From Daedaleopsis sinensis (taxonomy: Eukaryota > Basidiomycota > Agaricomycetes > Polyporales > Polyporaceae), in the NCBI GenBank assembly GCA_033807695.1, contig CM066307.1:620001-684000 (forward strand): a stretch of DNA of 64,000 bases. Reading direction: 5' to 3'. Of this stretch, positions 23,101 through 35,727 are shown piece by piece. Below the pieces are notes generated by a model. It saw only the letters and a list, made by a program, of their open reading frames with translations, did not search any database and had not been told where the DNA came from. The translations under genes and the position numbers were made by a program. The number at the start of each line of letters is the position of its first letter. Positions within the stretch are counted from its first letter, which is position 1.

Positions 23101-25269
23101 CCACTGGGCCGACTTGCACGTCGCGCTCCTCGACAACTACCGTGCGTAGACGTCCCAAACGCGTCCCAGCGAGTCGTTCATCCGTTCTCTAGTGCTCCTG
23201 TTGAAGCCAGAAGTGCGGCCAGGTGCCGACTGGCGCGCCAACCCAGTCACCAAACACCATGTCGTGTCACGCGTCAGTAGCATAATATGCTCAACTATCC
23301 ATTTCCTCGTCATCTCATCGCGTTCGCCATGAATCGTACAGCCGATACCCCTCGACTACCTCCGCCTCGGCATGTTCGACGCCGCGCCCGAGAACCGGAA
23401 GGAGAAGGCCGAAGAAGGGAGCCTCGGGCTGCTCGACCGCGTCCGGCCGCGGTACCGCCCGATGTACCCGTTCACCATATACCACGCCTCGGCGAAGATG
23501 ACGCGGCGGTACACCCTGTACGCCCCGAGCGAGGCCGCGCGCGACCAGTGGCTCGCGGCGTTCGACTACGCGATCGAGATGCGGCGCGTCAGGCAGGAGG
23601 GCAACATGGTGAGCACCACTGTGTGCCCGTGCGCGTGGACTCTTCAAGGTCTGAAGCTGAAGCTTTGGCCTGTGCGTAGTTCTTTGCCCCGCAGACACTC
23701 AACGACGGGTTCTTCAAGCATCCGACGTACACCCTGACCGGCGTCAACAACGACTCGAGGTCGCACTTCACCGGGCGGATCTATGCGGCGACGAAGTTCT
23801 GTGAGCAGGTCCAGGATGTGTGGCTGCGGCGTGCGGACTAACGCTCCTCCCGTCCAGACAGCAACTCGCACAAGTTCATCGCCGTAGCGTGCTCGTCGGG
23901 GGTGTTCATCGCGCAGAAGGGCGAACCAGGTTCGTCGCCTCGTCCCCCAGTCCCGCCCGAGACCGAAAGAAAGGGCAGCCTGACTCATTTCATTCATTGG
24001 ACTCACAGCCTTCCGCAAGGTGCTGAACGTGTACCACCCGACGTGTCTCGCCGCGCTCCCCTCTGTGAACAAGTTCTTCGTGCTGCACGAGGCGGGCCTC
24101 TCCTCGTACTCGCTCGACCTCGTCGGGCGCGCGGCGCTCGGCGTCACCAGCATGCAGAACCTGGAGGCGTCTAGGGAGAAGATAGCGGCGGACGTCCTAT
24201 TCTTCCGCGCAGGGCGCGTGGGGAACCGCGTAGTCGGTGCGTCGTGCCCTCCCTTCCCCGCGCCCGCGAGTCTGGTTGCTAAAGTTTGAGTTTGCCGTGG
24301 CAGTGCTGTACGCGGCGAAGAGCTTCCTGCAAGTGTATTTGTACGCGCTCGAGGTGGTGAGCAACGCCGAGATGAGCACGAACCCGCGGCGGAGCATGAA
24401 CGGGCTGTACTCGTTCCGCTCCTTTGGCGAGGTCGGTGTCGTCTCCTTGCTTGATTCCGTAGAACATTCACTCACATTCATGCAACCGTACACTTCACAG
24501 CCCGTCTCCATCTCGAAGGACACACATACCATAATTGCGCTCAAGCAGCGCATCGTCGTGTGCTCGGACAAGGGCCTCAGCGTCGTCGACCCGACGAAGT
24601 ATGTCCATACCCGCTCCGTTCGTAGCAGTAGCATCAGGCTCACATGCGGCTCGAATACCTAGCCTAAGCAGCTCAAAGTCCATGTCCATCCCCGACTTCA
24701 GCGACGCGGACCTCAGCAGCAACCTGCCCATGATGACGCTCAAGTCGCGGTGCGCGGCGTCGCGCCCCCTCGGGGTCGTCCGCTGCGACGCCACGGACGA
24801 GCTGCTGGTCATATACGACGGTACGTCGCCATGCCCCCTCCCAACTCCAACGCTCACCCCCTCCCCTCCCCTCCCCTCCCCTCTCCGTCCACGACATGCA
24901 GAGCTCGGCTGCTACACAGACAAGTACGGCGTGCCGAGCCGCTCGTCCGGGTACCTCCGGTGGGAGACGTCCGCGCGCGCGTACTCGTGGCGCGGCGAGC
25001 ACCTCCTGCTCTTCTCGCCCGAGTTCGTCGAGGTGCGCACGGTGCGCACGGGCAAGCTCGTGCAGGTCGTCGCGGGCGTGGACATCCGCCGTGTCGACAC
25101 GGGCCTCGTGGGCCCCGAGCGCGACGCGACGACGCTCGTCGCGATGGGCGGCGGGGAGGAGCAGGGCCTCACCGTCGACACGCTGCTCGAGCTCGTGGAG
25201 ACGACGGAGATCAGCGCGACGCGCCCGCATGAGGTGCCGGGGATGTGGGACGACTTTGAGGTGATGTGA
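20187..25269 (+). CDS. Rho guanine-nucleotide exchange factor, DH-PH-CNH type (Rom2-like)
   Basis: Activates Rho1-type GTPases for cell-wall integrity and polarity at the plasma membrane. Exons start 20187-20657, 20684-20751, 20810-21002, then 22340-22526 and 22585 onward, with later exons joining in phase to 25269. A Ser/Pro-rich N-terminus of about 180 residues is followed by the DH domain (ILFEIIKSEKDYVSDLELI, then NSKYQYFVQQCSL and ITFISRPVTRLPRLQLLLENA), the PH region (LYDDTRSLRYQGPLSRRY, RYTLYAPSEAARDQWLAAFD) and the C-terminal citron-homology (CNH) domain (SHKFIAVACSSGVFIA, VVCSDKGLSVVDP, ELGCYTDKYGVPSR, SWRGEHLLLFSPEFVEVRT). No DEP domain is evident, unlike yeast Rom2. The intron inside the DH domain (21003-22339) is 1.3 kb and contains a transposon-like insertion. 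Confidence 0.92.
21085..22087. mobile_element. Non-autonomous terminal-inverted-repeat element in a Rho GEF intron
   Basis: A perfect 21-bp inverted repeat (21085-21105 and 22067-22087, beginning GTATACACATGG) bounds about 1 kb. Nested inside is a second inverted pair, TAGGGAGTAGCACGGG at 21106-21121 and its complement at 21828-21843. No transposase frame is present. The hexamer CTGTAT occurs just outside both ends (21071-21076 and 22093-22098) and could be a remnant of a target duplication. The layout resembles hAT-type non-autonomous elements, but the superfamily is not proven. Confidence 0.7.
21106..21843. repeat. ACCCGT/ACGGGT repeat blocks and hairpin within the element
   Basis: Runs of degenerate ACCCGT on one side and ACGGGT on the other (about 21125-21250 and 21720-21830) can fold on each other and locally. 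A separate hairpin has 29-30-nt arms at 21299-21327 and 21362-21391. The repeats are not the fungal telomere repeat TTAGGG. Confidence 0.75.
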
Positions 25270-25743
25270 ACGCAGCTCTGCAGCGAGCTTAGCTCGCGCG
25301 GCGTACCGTATGTATCATGCGTCATAGTTGTTCGCACCCTGGGCGGCGCTGGGGTTATGGGTCCATGGACGCGGGTCGCGAATGAATATTGAATGCTGGG
25401 GGCGGGGTGTATCTTATGGTTACTTAGATAATGGTCTCGACGCCCGCTGTAATATTGTAGCCAATATTGGGCCATGATACTTCGCTGTTGTATTCTCATG
25501 CTCGCCGTCGCGGGGGAGCCTTGTGTTGGTGCAGGACGCACAGTTCGAAAACGTAGCGAACCCTTGATAACACCCCGAAGGAGATACACGACTGCCATCA
25601 TCCTATAACTTAGCTTTCTACGGATACACGAGACGATGCGAGATTCGACCATTAGCACGGCGGTGCGGGGGTATACGTACGTCGATGTTCGGAGGACTTT
25701 GGACTCTGGAGGGGTATAGCTGATCACCAAGTACCGCGGCGGC
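25270..25743. other. Intergenic between convergent Rho GEF and lactonase-like gene
   Basis: AT-richer 3' flanks of two convergent genes. No feature seen. Confidence 0.5.
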
Positions 25744-27397
25744 TCACGCAACAAACGTCGTCAGGCCCTGGAGGTTGTTCGCGTCTGTGAGGGGTGGTTA
25801 GCTCGGACGCACAGATGAACCTGATCATGAAAAGACACGCACTGATCGTGATGCCCGCAGCCTGTGTGGGGCCCGCGATGTTCAGCGCCGTCAGCCGCTC
25901 AGCAAGGCCGGTCGAGTCGATGGCGAGCGCGTCGATGGACGTCGTGTTGGCGGCGAGAACGTAGATGAAGCTGTGCGCGCAGAGGCACAATGTCAGCGCT
26001 GCCGTGCGTCGAGGAGAGGAGACTTGGTACTGTATGAACTACTCACTCCTTGCCGTTGATCGAGGCGATGTCGAGATCAATCAGCGCAGAACCTGGGGTC
26101 TGCGGGTATTGCTGCACGCGAATCGTGGATCGTCAGCCCGGATCTTCTAGCAGAGCCGCCCATACCCCGCGCGTGCGCGCGAGGGTACGCACCATGACGA
26201 GCGAGCCCTTCAACTTGTCGTCGACGCTGACCTCCGTGACGATCGACGTGCCGATGTCGGTCACGTAGAACGACTTCGTCGCGGGGCTGAACGCGGCCCA
26301 GCACGTCGCGATCTGGCCGTCGATCTTGTTCGCCGAGTTCTTGCTGTTGTCCGCGAGGTCGAGGATATCGAACCCGATGGCAGCGTCCGTGACGAGCACC
26401 GCGTTCTTCCCGGGAATGTTCGCCATCCCGAACGGCAGGGCGCCGCCCTTCGGCGCAGCGACGCGCTTAAAGTCCGCGGAGAGCGTGCCGTCCGCGCTCA
26501 CGTCCCAGATCGCGAAGAAGCCGGCCTTGTTCGCGCCGTCGCCCTTGACGGAAACGATCAGCTTCGTGCCGTCTTCGCTGAAAATGATGTGCGAGGCCGT
26601 GTTGGCGGGGCCCGAAGGCGGGGTCGTCGTCTTGAGCGCGGCGGTGAGCGGCCGGAGCGTGTTGTCGATCGCTACGGGCCCGAGCTTCTTGTCGACCTTG
26701 TAGCAGTTGACGCCGTTGACAGCCCCGCCGTTGAGCACGCAGAAGCGGTCGCCGTTACTGTTGAACGCGACGGAGATCGGGAACTCGCCCTCGGAGGACA
26801 CGACGTCGCCGAGCGGGGTGAGGTTCGTGGGCTCCTTGGGGTCGATGCTGAATAGCGCGACGGTGTTTGAGCCGGCCTGCGGGGAGCGTTCTTCACGTCA
26901 GTGTGTCGTCTTATACTGCATTAGTATGCGCGGTGGAACGGATACGCACATTGACAGCGGCGAGAAGCTTGCCCTTCTTGGACGCCTTGAGCGCACCCTG
27001 GGAGAACAGGGCGTCAGGTCCGCTGGCCTTGCCATGCGAACCACGGCCACCCGCCTCGACGGCACGGTCAAGGTTCTGTGCGCCATGACGGTTAGCATCT
27101 GTCCGCCCGGTGGTTGTGATCAAGGGAACCCACCAAGGTACCGTCTGCATTGATGCTTGCGGCGATGATCTGGTTCACATCCGGTTCGTTCGTCAAGACT
27201 ACGAACAGGGCCGGTCGGTGAGTGGATGCCAAGAAAACGGTGGGAATGCGCTCACAATAGACGGCACCGGCAGCATCCAGACGGGTGGTGCCCATGCTCT
27301 TCGTCGAGCCCATCCCCGCGCGGCGCTCAAGCGGCGCGGCGGAGACGAGGGACGACGCGGTGAAGACAGTGGCGAGGAACGCTGTAGAGAACTTCAT
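25744..27397 (-). CDS. Secreted seven-bladed beta-propeller protein, lactonase / carboxymuconate-cyclase-like
   Basis: Starts MKFSTAFLATVFTASSLVSA, a clear secretion signal, then a possible Kex2 site (LERR). Exon 1 is 27397-27256, exon 2 begins at 27198 (LTNEPDVNQIIAASINADGT), then AVEAGGRGSHGKASGPDAL, then the long exon with repeated blade-like segments (GEFPISVAFNSNGDRF, NTASHIIFSEDGTKLIVS, LPFGMANIPGKNAVLVTDA, CWAAFSPATKSFYVTDI). The last exons read INGKEF, IYVLAANTTSIDALAIDSTG and NNLQGLTTFVA. The blade pattern and GGRGSHG segment fit fungal 3-carboxy-cis,cis-muconate lactonizing enzyme-like secreted proteins. The true substrate of this secreted group is not established. About 390 residues. 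Confidence 0.85.
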
Positions 27398-30300
27398 CTT
27401 GTGTAGCAGTGTGTGCGGTAGGGAGAGCTAAGTCGTGAATGAGTGCGACAGCAGGCGGGCAGGCGTGGCGTGTAGAAAGAGAGTAGATAGACCAAGATGA
27501 AGCGAGCACAGCTCCTCCGGAGTACGCAAGAACGAGGAGACCTGAAGGTTAAAGAAAACCGCCGTGGAGACAACCAGCAGCTCCGCGCACCCAGGCGGCG
27601 AGAGGAGAAGGAGAAGAGAGAAGGGGTGAGCAATGAACGAAAGCTGGGACTTCATATTGAACAGGTTCCCGTCCTATTTATGGCCGACATATCGTTACGT
27701 CGGCGTCGAATGGATCTGATGCAGAGACACGATCAACCCCTGGCGCCCGCGCTCGCGCCTCTACATGGGACGCCAATATGCGGTGTTGCAATGGCTGCCG
27801 AAGGGGCGGTGCAAAGGGACGGACTGGCGGAGGAATCTATTGAATCTCGGTCCCCGCACATACGACCGATATTAGGGTATTTCGTCCCACCGTACGGACC
27901 CCGCCGCACGTATGATCTAGCTCGCCGGTCAGCGAGAACATGCTTGGAGATAACTCAGAAACCCACGTTACAACCTGAGTGACCAAGGAGCCGATGGCAA
28001 CAAGGCACTACAAGGCATGGCGGGTAATGACAGCACGAAGTGCACTTCTCTGCATATGCATTCCGGACTAATGCTATGGTCGTGGGGGTGAGTGCCTTGG
28101 ACGCTGACTGAGACGGAACCTTGTTGAGATGAAGGGAAACTCGGAGGACAGTGGCCAACAGCCATCATACCGCCCGGCAAGCCGCAAATGGCTATCGCCC
28201 GAGTGTCGAGGAAACAGGGCGGCGACACCGTTCGGCTGTTGAAGACGAGAGGCGGATCGATGTCATGTATGTATGCTGAGTAGGGGGCTTTGTGAGCGAC
28301 AGAAGGCTGTAACACGGTCAGTCTGACAAGCTCCAAGTCAATTGCTGTTCCTATGGGTTACAGACCGTCATGCATGCATGGGCGTACAGTCCCCACGTAC
28401 CCGTGACCGCCGTGGCAGCGCTCGTAATGGTGAAGGTGGACACATCGACATCCCACGCAGATGGAGGCCACATTCTGCTGAGTTCGGCAGACACCGTCAG
28501 CCGTATAATCCGACTCCGAGGCCGCGGATGCAAACGGCGCAAGCGGAGGTGTGCACGAGATCCCATCGAGCTGGTTGAATGCACATTATCTTGATACAGA
28601 CAGTGGTCAGTGCGACGCACAGCCGTTATCTCGCGCTCACCGACAGCATGATACATGTGTGACCGGCGTGTTGCCTATATGCGTCGTCCTCCAAGGCTTC
28701 AGCGTAAATCGGAGGCAGAGGGGCGTCTGGAAAATGGAGAAACTCTGGCCAAGTCATGGCAGCCTGGAAGTTCGAGCCTCGGGAGTCGGAGTCGGGGTCT
28801 GAGTATCCTGATGGCTAAGGTGTTGGTGATCAACCGGGGTTGAGGTGAATGCTGGAAATTGCAGGCTTCAGGCTGATAAAGGGCCCAGACGCATAATGTT
28901 ATGTGTGTTTCATCATTCATCGCGTGCAACAGATATCGTTGTCGGCGCAGATCGCGCGATGCGCCGTAGGCTGCCATGGGTTCGCGGTTGATGCGCACCT
29001 CCAGCGCGTCAGCGGGGGTAGGTTTGACGGTCGCCAGGGACGACCATGTACACGCACTGGATGGAGGTTTCTTGAGGTCGCAAGCGTTGAGAGGAGTAGC
29101 TCAGTTGATACGATGTGTCTGTATGCCTCTAAGTTCTCATCCATTGGCAAGCAGTTGGCAAGTGATAGAAATAGACTCCAGATGCATATGATGATGGTTT
29201 GGTTCAAAGTCGCAATGTAGGCGCCTGCATCCTGTTCATTGTACGTAATCAGTCAGGGCAGCCTAGATATTTAGAGTTCGTGGTAGAGCTGAACCAAGAA
29301 AATCTAGCAGAGCTAAACCAAGCTTACTATGAAACGAAAAACTGATCGCTGCTACCAGTAAACCACTGTGCTTAGCTTTAATTGCAACTCACTCTTCCAA
29401 CTCGATTCAGGCAGCGGTTAGAGTATGTGTTCAAGCCACCCCGGATCGAAAGCTTCAAGGTTTAACCCTATTCTATTAGCACACGGACGATCGCGACAGC
29501 AGCGTAAATCTCAAGCCTTGGTCAAATATTCTGGAAGGCTCGCATCTGCGCGCGGATGCGAAGTAACTACACTATATTGATCAGTGTTTTCGTTAGAAGC
29601 GGATGCGGCGGCAAAGACGAACTCGGGCGTGCGTTGGGTGCGGGAGGAAGGCGGACTCAACTGTGACATGACCGTCATTCTATTTGCATCACCCGCAATA
29701 TTTGCCCCGCATGCAGGTGCACTTGGCTCGCTGCACACTTGCGGGATATATCGCCACGGTGAGCTCGAGTGTCCAAATGCGCTGAGATAGCTGGAGGTGA
29801 CCGCCGCGATAATCATATGTGCCGACTGGTGCCGATCGCCACATGTTTAGCACTGGAGGTATAATAGATCTGGGGTGAGCTTGAACGTTTCAACACTGAA
29901 GTACTAAGGAAAGTATTACGGGATTCACGCTGTCCAATCGGTGGTGAATGTGGCTGAACGCTCCGCGCGGGTAGTGCACCTACGCAAGCGATACGCTAGT
30001 GCGCCAGACCGCGTTCCTAGGTGGGTCCGACGGCTGCTCCAATACAAGGTTGAATGGATTGAGGATGGACATTATACGTTGTAGTGACTGCGATAACTAT
30101 ACTAATGGGGAGGCATGTAGAAACTACTCACGATGAGTGCCGTAAACGTAAATTGGTGATTCAACACCTGAGGAAATGCGATTTTGAGCGACAGACCCAG
30201 GCTAGTTGGTAAAATGAGACTGGCCATTGGCCGGGACGGCCGGAGGTACTCGATCGACTAGCCGCTTTTGTAGGCGAATGATGTATGGTTTAACCCTTCT

Positions 30301-31170
30301 CCCGGAGTGCTTGAGTATTGCGCCGTTCGCGGCTTTCCTGGTGTTTGCTTCATGCTCGCCGCTCGGAGGAAAAGGAAAGGTGTTTGTAGGTTGAGTCAGA
30401 CCAACCGCAGTTTAACTCTGTATGATACTTAGAAAGACTCGATAGTCGATCTATCTTATCTGAGGCTTGCAACCGAGCACAGCAAGTACTTGAAAGGGCT
30501 CCACCTCAGCTCCACTATACAGTGGTTGATCTCGGTTACGTATACACTTACGCGGGAGTCGGCTATAGATGCACAAACCACATGGAGCTTGGAAAAAATA
30601 GAGACGAGAATTGCTCCTAGAAACAGATCCGACGCAGTGTAATCGCTGCGCATCATGCGGCTGAATGGGCCAAACTTGGGACACCTATAGATGACCTGCT
30701 ATGACGCACTTGGCTGATGATGCGCAGAATCGCATGAGAAAAAACATACCGTAACGCCTCAGCAGGCCGACATGTACCAGACGGTTGAAGTTGCTGGACA
30801 GGGTAGAAACCGCACAAAAAGTAAGAATTTACGGCGAGGAGAGGGGCGCACCCCGATGTCCGCGTCGTGCGGTGTGCGGCGGCGTAGAAAGGGGGAGCGC
30901 GGAGATTCGAGAAACATGGGGAGCGCATCCGGTGGAGGGGATGGCCAGATTGGGTAAAGAGGGTTTTGAGGAGCGTCACGCGCGGGGAGCACGCTGCTAG
31001 CCGCACGTCCAATAAAGGATTCACCCTCTTCCTCCTCTTCCCACCTCTGGTCCAGGTCCTCCATCTCCTCCTCGACTCCCAGGTCGACGGTCTCCGGCTA
31101 GCGCGACGCGCACGACGTGCTCTTCCTCCCCAGCCGTCCTTAGCCCTTCGTCCCGCTATCAGCCCACCCG
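27398..31170. other. Gene-poor stretch of 3.8 kb
   Basis: The first 300 bases are the lactonase-like 5' region (an ATAAATA sequence lies near 27674). Beyond that I find only short frames without family similarity or coherent splice sites. A short plus-strand frame near 29997-30085 (RWVRRLLQYKVEWIEDG) weakly recalls the RNase H/connector part of Ty3/Gypsy polyproteins, suggesting eroded transposon DNA. AT content rises between 29.2 and 30.7 kb. Confidence 0.45.
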
Positions 31171-32155
31171 ATGCCTACCGTCCCCTCGACTTGCGTTTCC
31201 GTGGATTCCCTCGACGTGCCCATCGACGAAACGGATTTCCTAGCATCAGATGCCGCAATCGCAGGGCCTACCCCGGATCCCGACACGGATGATCTCATCC
31301 TCGTGCCAGCAGACGATGGAAGTGCGGTCAACCAGGTGAGTCGCTGTCTGTTTTAGCGTGTTACATACCAACTCAAAAACAATCGCCGCTTAGGACTCCA
31401 TAGAGCATGCTCCTCCCCACACCGCGGTAAAGCCCCGCATCGAGTTGAGCTCTCTTAACCTCCATTCGCCATCGTCCATCGTCGGCACTCCTTTCGACCC
31501 CTCCCCCCGCTTCGAGTACCCGTTCCCGAATCCGTGCGCTCCTCCGGTAGCACAGGACGCCTCGGTCGAGGCCGTTCTCCCATCCATCTCCATGCTCACC
31601 TCCCCGTTGTCCGTCATGTCGCCGATTCTCAACTTCATGCCCGGCTCCATGCCGCTACCCATGCCATCACAATCGTACGCGTCCAAGAATAAGGGAGACT
31701 CCCGCAGCTTCTATCCGACCCACCCGAAGTTACATACTCGCGCTCCGCCCGTGCCACCTTCGCTGGTGAAGAAGCGCAAGCTCCTCAACAACGCCGCCGA
31801 TATTGTCTCTCCTCCGCCTCCGTATGCCCCACAGGCCCGAGGGCGGGGGGGAAGCTTGAGCATCGTGGCGGATAAGCTCGAGCTACAGGGCATGGAGCAC
31901 CGGTTCATCGACGGCGAGAGAAGCTGCCCCAGTGACAAGGGCCGTGCCCACTCGCTGGACATCAACCCGAAGCGGAACAGTCTGGCACTGTGCGATAACT
32001 ACCTTGGGGGCCTCAATCGAGCGACAGCCGTTGACAAGGCGAAGGCGCCGCTACCATACAGCTCTTCTTCCCCATCCCTCGCAGATGTCTTCCACCCCCC
32101 TCGACGAAGGCCATCACCACCTGCGATTCCTTCAACCGATTCCTATCCTCAGTAG
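31171..32155 (+). CDS. Uncharacterised Ser/Pro-rich protein
   Basis: Two exons (31171-31335 and 31394-32155) join at a GTGAGT donor and CTTAG acceptor in frame to give 308 residues. The first exon is acidic (DETDFLASDAAIAG, DPDTDDLILVPADDG). The second is Ser/Pro-rich with SPLSVMSPILNFMPG and a basic KKRKLLNNA patch that may be a nuclear signal, and ends FHPPRRRPSPPAIPSTDSYPQ region. No named domain is recognised. The splice agreement supports a real gene; the function is unknown. Confidence 0.65.
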
Positions 32156-33422
32156 GGATCACTTTCACGAACCCCCATGATTACTTCGCGGCCTTGGACA
32201 CATACACGCATCCTGCCGTAAAGGCGTCGTGGGGTGTTTCATTGGATAAAACTTCTAGACGTTCTCCCACCATCACTCCACTCCCATCCCGACAACCACG
32301 TTTGTGCCTTGTCGAAGATCCTCGTCATACCTGGCGTAGGAAAAGGACGGGCTGGGTACCGATGGTCAAGCCGGGCACTGTGTCGCGGCGACTAGCCCGT
32401 TGGCCTGTTCGACGCAATCGCTTGTTCCGTTCGACTTCCTCACCCATATGTTCACCTTCGGCCGATGTGTTGTTTTCTACTCCCGTACACGCACATCTCT
32501 ATTCCCTCTCTTCGCACCGTAGTTTTATAAGTGGCCTCGCCTTAACGTTTCTCGGTCTTCCATCATCCTCATCATCCTGGCCGCGTTGCCATGTGTATCA
32601 ATCATCCTCCTCCCAGGTTTTCCCCGAGTCCATACCCCCCTCCACCCCTCGGCATCGTCATCAGCACTCGTTCTCATCACTCACTCGCTCAGGCTATCTA
32701 TCGCTCTCCCTCGCATCACTCATTTTTATGGGCTCGCAAAACCCCCTCTCCATCCTCTTACTCGCGCCCTCCTCTCACGCATTCCGCGCCCCGCGCCATC
32801 CCGCCCCGTCCTGTACCCCATGCACGGTTTTACCCTGACTCGTTGCCCCACACTCACCCCCACGAACTGTATACGCCCCTATTATGCGCAACGCGAAATG
32901 CCCTGGGGCTATATATGATATACATACTCGTACTGTTGTTGTACTGCTATCCCGCCAGCGCCGCGCTGCTCTCTTCCGACGTACTATATACACGAAGTCC
33001 GTAGGACGACTACAGAACGCTGCTGTAACAATTGTAATAATCGCGCTGAAGTCAGGAGTCTCGACGTTGTGGGAGAACGATGGCAGGTCTGCGAACGTAT
33101 CCAGATTTCGGAGTCGGTGGCTATAGTACTAGTCACCATCAGTACAATGCCATATGCATTCTTCGGAGTCTTCTATAGCCAGATCACAGCAGTACTAATG
33201 AAAGTACTAATGAAAGTGCAGTGATGGCCACAAGTGCGAAGTAACGTCACCCGATTAATCATCACATGCATGCATTGACAGAGGTCGCAGTGGCTAGTGC
33301 TTCGAATTCAACCTGTGGCTATCCCAGGCCACTCGAGCAGGTCCTTCAAGTTGCGCGTCTCCGTGAATCTTTCCCTCCTCCCCCTTCCAGCCCCCTCCCC
33401 CTCCACCGCTGCACTCTCCAGC
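32156..33422. other. Intergenic, plus-strand genes on both sides
   Basis: Pyrimidine-rich 3' flank of the preceding gene followed by the MYND gene 5' region. Open frames here are Ser/Pro/Leu/His artefacts of pyrimidine composition. Confidence 0.45.
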
Positions 33423-35301
33423 ATGTACAAAAACACCAACGAGCTATTTAACAGCACGATCCACGCGGCCGATCAGATGTGGCGCACCCAGGCGCAGCGT
33501 GCGCCGCGTCGGCAAGAGAAGCAGCAAAAGCGATCTGTGTACCACCAGTGCAGCTACTGCGGCAAGAAGAACGAGGCGAGCCTCCGCGCGTGCGCGGTCT
33601 GCAAGTGAGTGCCAGTGCCCGCCGTGTACACACACACATGCACTTCGTGGTGGGGTGCCGTCGTGAACCGTGATGAGCACCAGTGACGGGTACGAACGCG
33701 CTGCGCTCCCACAGGGCGGTCCGGTACTGCAACAAGGAGTGCCAGGTCGCGGACTACAAGACGCGCCACCGGGACGAGTGCAGGAACTTCGCGCAGCCGC
33801 CGTTCACGACCGCGTTCATGACCGAGCCCGTCGGCACCGCGCAGCACCCCTCCGCGCCCATCTTCGCCGCCGGCCACAGGGAGGGCGTCGGCTGCTGGGT
33901 GTCCATCCACGGCGGCGCGGACATTCGGTGCGTGCTTCAGTGTACTCCTCTCCTCTCCTCTCCTCTCCTCCCGTCTGACCTGGCACGAACGCATACATGC
34001 ACGACGTATAATGTGAACCGCATCGACTGCAATCGCACACCGCACACCGCACATCGCACGGGCAGGCTGCAGTTCCCGCTCACGCCTGTGCTCTGGGCAG
34101 GGGGCTCGGAGGACGCCGTGCGGGAGCAGATCCTGACGAAGGGGAACCCGGCGGAGGCGCAGCGGTACGGGTCGTACACGCGCAGCCTGCTCACGCTCCG
34201 CATCCTCGTCCAGAACCGGCGCAAGGACAAGGCGACGGCGCTCGTGTTCGCGGGACAGGCGCAGGCGGTCAGCCACGCGGACGACTGCGTCGAGCTCGTG
34301 CAGATGGGCCGCACGGAGGGCGAGCGGTCCTTCACGTTCCAGTCGTACAGGTGCGTCTTGTCTTGTCCGGTTGTTTTTGCGTTTGTGCTGTGTGCACCCG
34401 GAGAGACGACGTCTCCCCGGCCCTCTGCCGCGTGGTGCTCAGTCGCTCACTATGCTTCTGCTGCCAGCGGGAAGTATGCTGCGATGCTCGTCCCTGAAGA
34501 CCCATGGGACAAGAAGCTGCGCCTAGCGGTTCTCAATTTCAACGGGACAGACGTGAGTACCGCTGCCGTCTTCTCTTTCGTCTTGGCTTGCACTCGTCCG
34601 CGACGATATACATACATATGTGTCCTTCGTCCCACACCCAAACCCAAACGGCCCGCTAACTCCGCACGCAGCTCTCGGACCCGACGAAGCCCGCGCCCGC
34701 CGGGGTCGTCGACCGCGAGCGCGGCATCCTCGCGCTCGGCGCTGGCGAGTACGCGATCGTCCAGCTCCAGTTCCGCGTCGGGAACGGGAAGAACATCCGC
34801 AAGGACTACGAGGCGCTCTTCTGCATCCAGGGCCTCTCCGTCCCGCTCTTCACGCCCTTCCCGCCCGCGTCCGGGCCCGGCTCCGAGCCCAACTCGGGGC
34901 TCACCCCCGCGGTGCTCGAGGAGAGCATCGTGGCTCTCTGGGACAGCCCAGAGCGCGCGCCGCTCGGCATCCACACGTTCCTCGACCAGGAGGCGGTGCA
35001 GGAGTACTACGCGGACGCGCTCGAGGCCGGGGACCGCGCGTTCATGGAGCGCCACCACGGGCGCGCGCGCGCGGAGGAGTGGGAGGGCCGCAGCCGGCTC
35101 ATGATCGAGCACGCGCAGAAGCTGCTGCAGTTCTCCGAGGGCTGCGGGGACGGCCCGCTCGCGCTCGCGGAGATCCTGCGCGAGTGCGAGAAGGCGGGCG
35201 TGCGGAACACGGCGCGCTCGATAGAGATCATCCGGAGCGGGAAGATGCCGGACGAGTGGCTCGGGGACATGTTTGGGGAGGCGGGCGCGCGGTCTTGGTA
35301 G
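33423..35301 (+). CDS. MYND-type zinc-finger protein
   Basis: Starts MYKNTNELFNSTIH. The MYND finger is split by the first intron (exon 1 33423-33604, exon 2 from 33715) and is complete: C-x2-C (CSYC), C-x2-C (CAVC), C-x3-C (CNKEC) and H-x3-C (HRDEC). MYND fingers mediate protein-protein contacts in transcription and signalling. Downstream exons encode a region conserved by its splice continuity: GCWVSIHGGADIRLQFPLT, QILTKGNPAEAQRYGS, YAAMLVPEDPWDKKLR, GAGEYAIVQLQFRVGNGK, EEWEGRSRLMIEHAQKLL and IEIIRSGKMPDEWLGDMF. No SET domain motifs were seen, so it does not look like a SMYD methyltransferase. About 440-460 residues. Confidence 0.85.
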
Positions 35302-35727
35302 GGTATGGATGGATGTGGATGTGGACGTGTGCGCTGGGCGGGAGAGATGCATCGGTGGACGTTGATGGTGTGTGTAGCCTTGTACGCCTGTTGTGTGTCC
35401 GAGAATTGTAGCACTTTTGTATCGGGTACCTCGAGGATAGACTGTACGCTTCGTGTAGCAACAGACCTGTTGTGCCATACCTCCAGTTCTCGCAGGGCGT
35501 TTTTGGGTGCCGCGATGAACATGCTCGTAATTCGAGTCACTGTCGGAAGAGGTAGGAAGAAATATGTGTGTACGCGAATCGTGTATTGTGCGATTGTGCT
35601 ACAGTGTTCAGAAGGGAGTAATACAAGCCGGGGCCTGTTCATATTCTCTTTCCAGTTCGAAGCACAGTAATACAAGCGGTAGTCTTCGCAGTCCGATCCA
35701 AATGCGGACAAGCTTTGCGGATGGCAA
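35302..35727. other. Intergenic between convergent MYND and tannase genes
   Basis: Convergent 3' flanks; no feature supported. Confidence 0.5.

Noticed and set aside
27497..27982. 161-residue plus-strand frame upstream of the lactonase-like gene
   Set aside because: Covers the promoter region of the minus gene; Arg-rich mixed composition, no homology or introns.
29395..29470. Possible tRNA-like sequence around GGCAGCGGTTAGAG
   Set aside because: No proper B box, anticodon arm or acceptor stem could be drawn.
32194..32838. 214-residue plus-strand frame rich in Ser, Pro, Leu and His
   Set aside because: Produced by pyrimidine-rich DNA; no family resemblance and no good start context.
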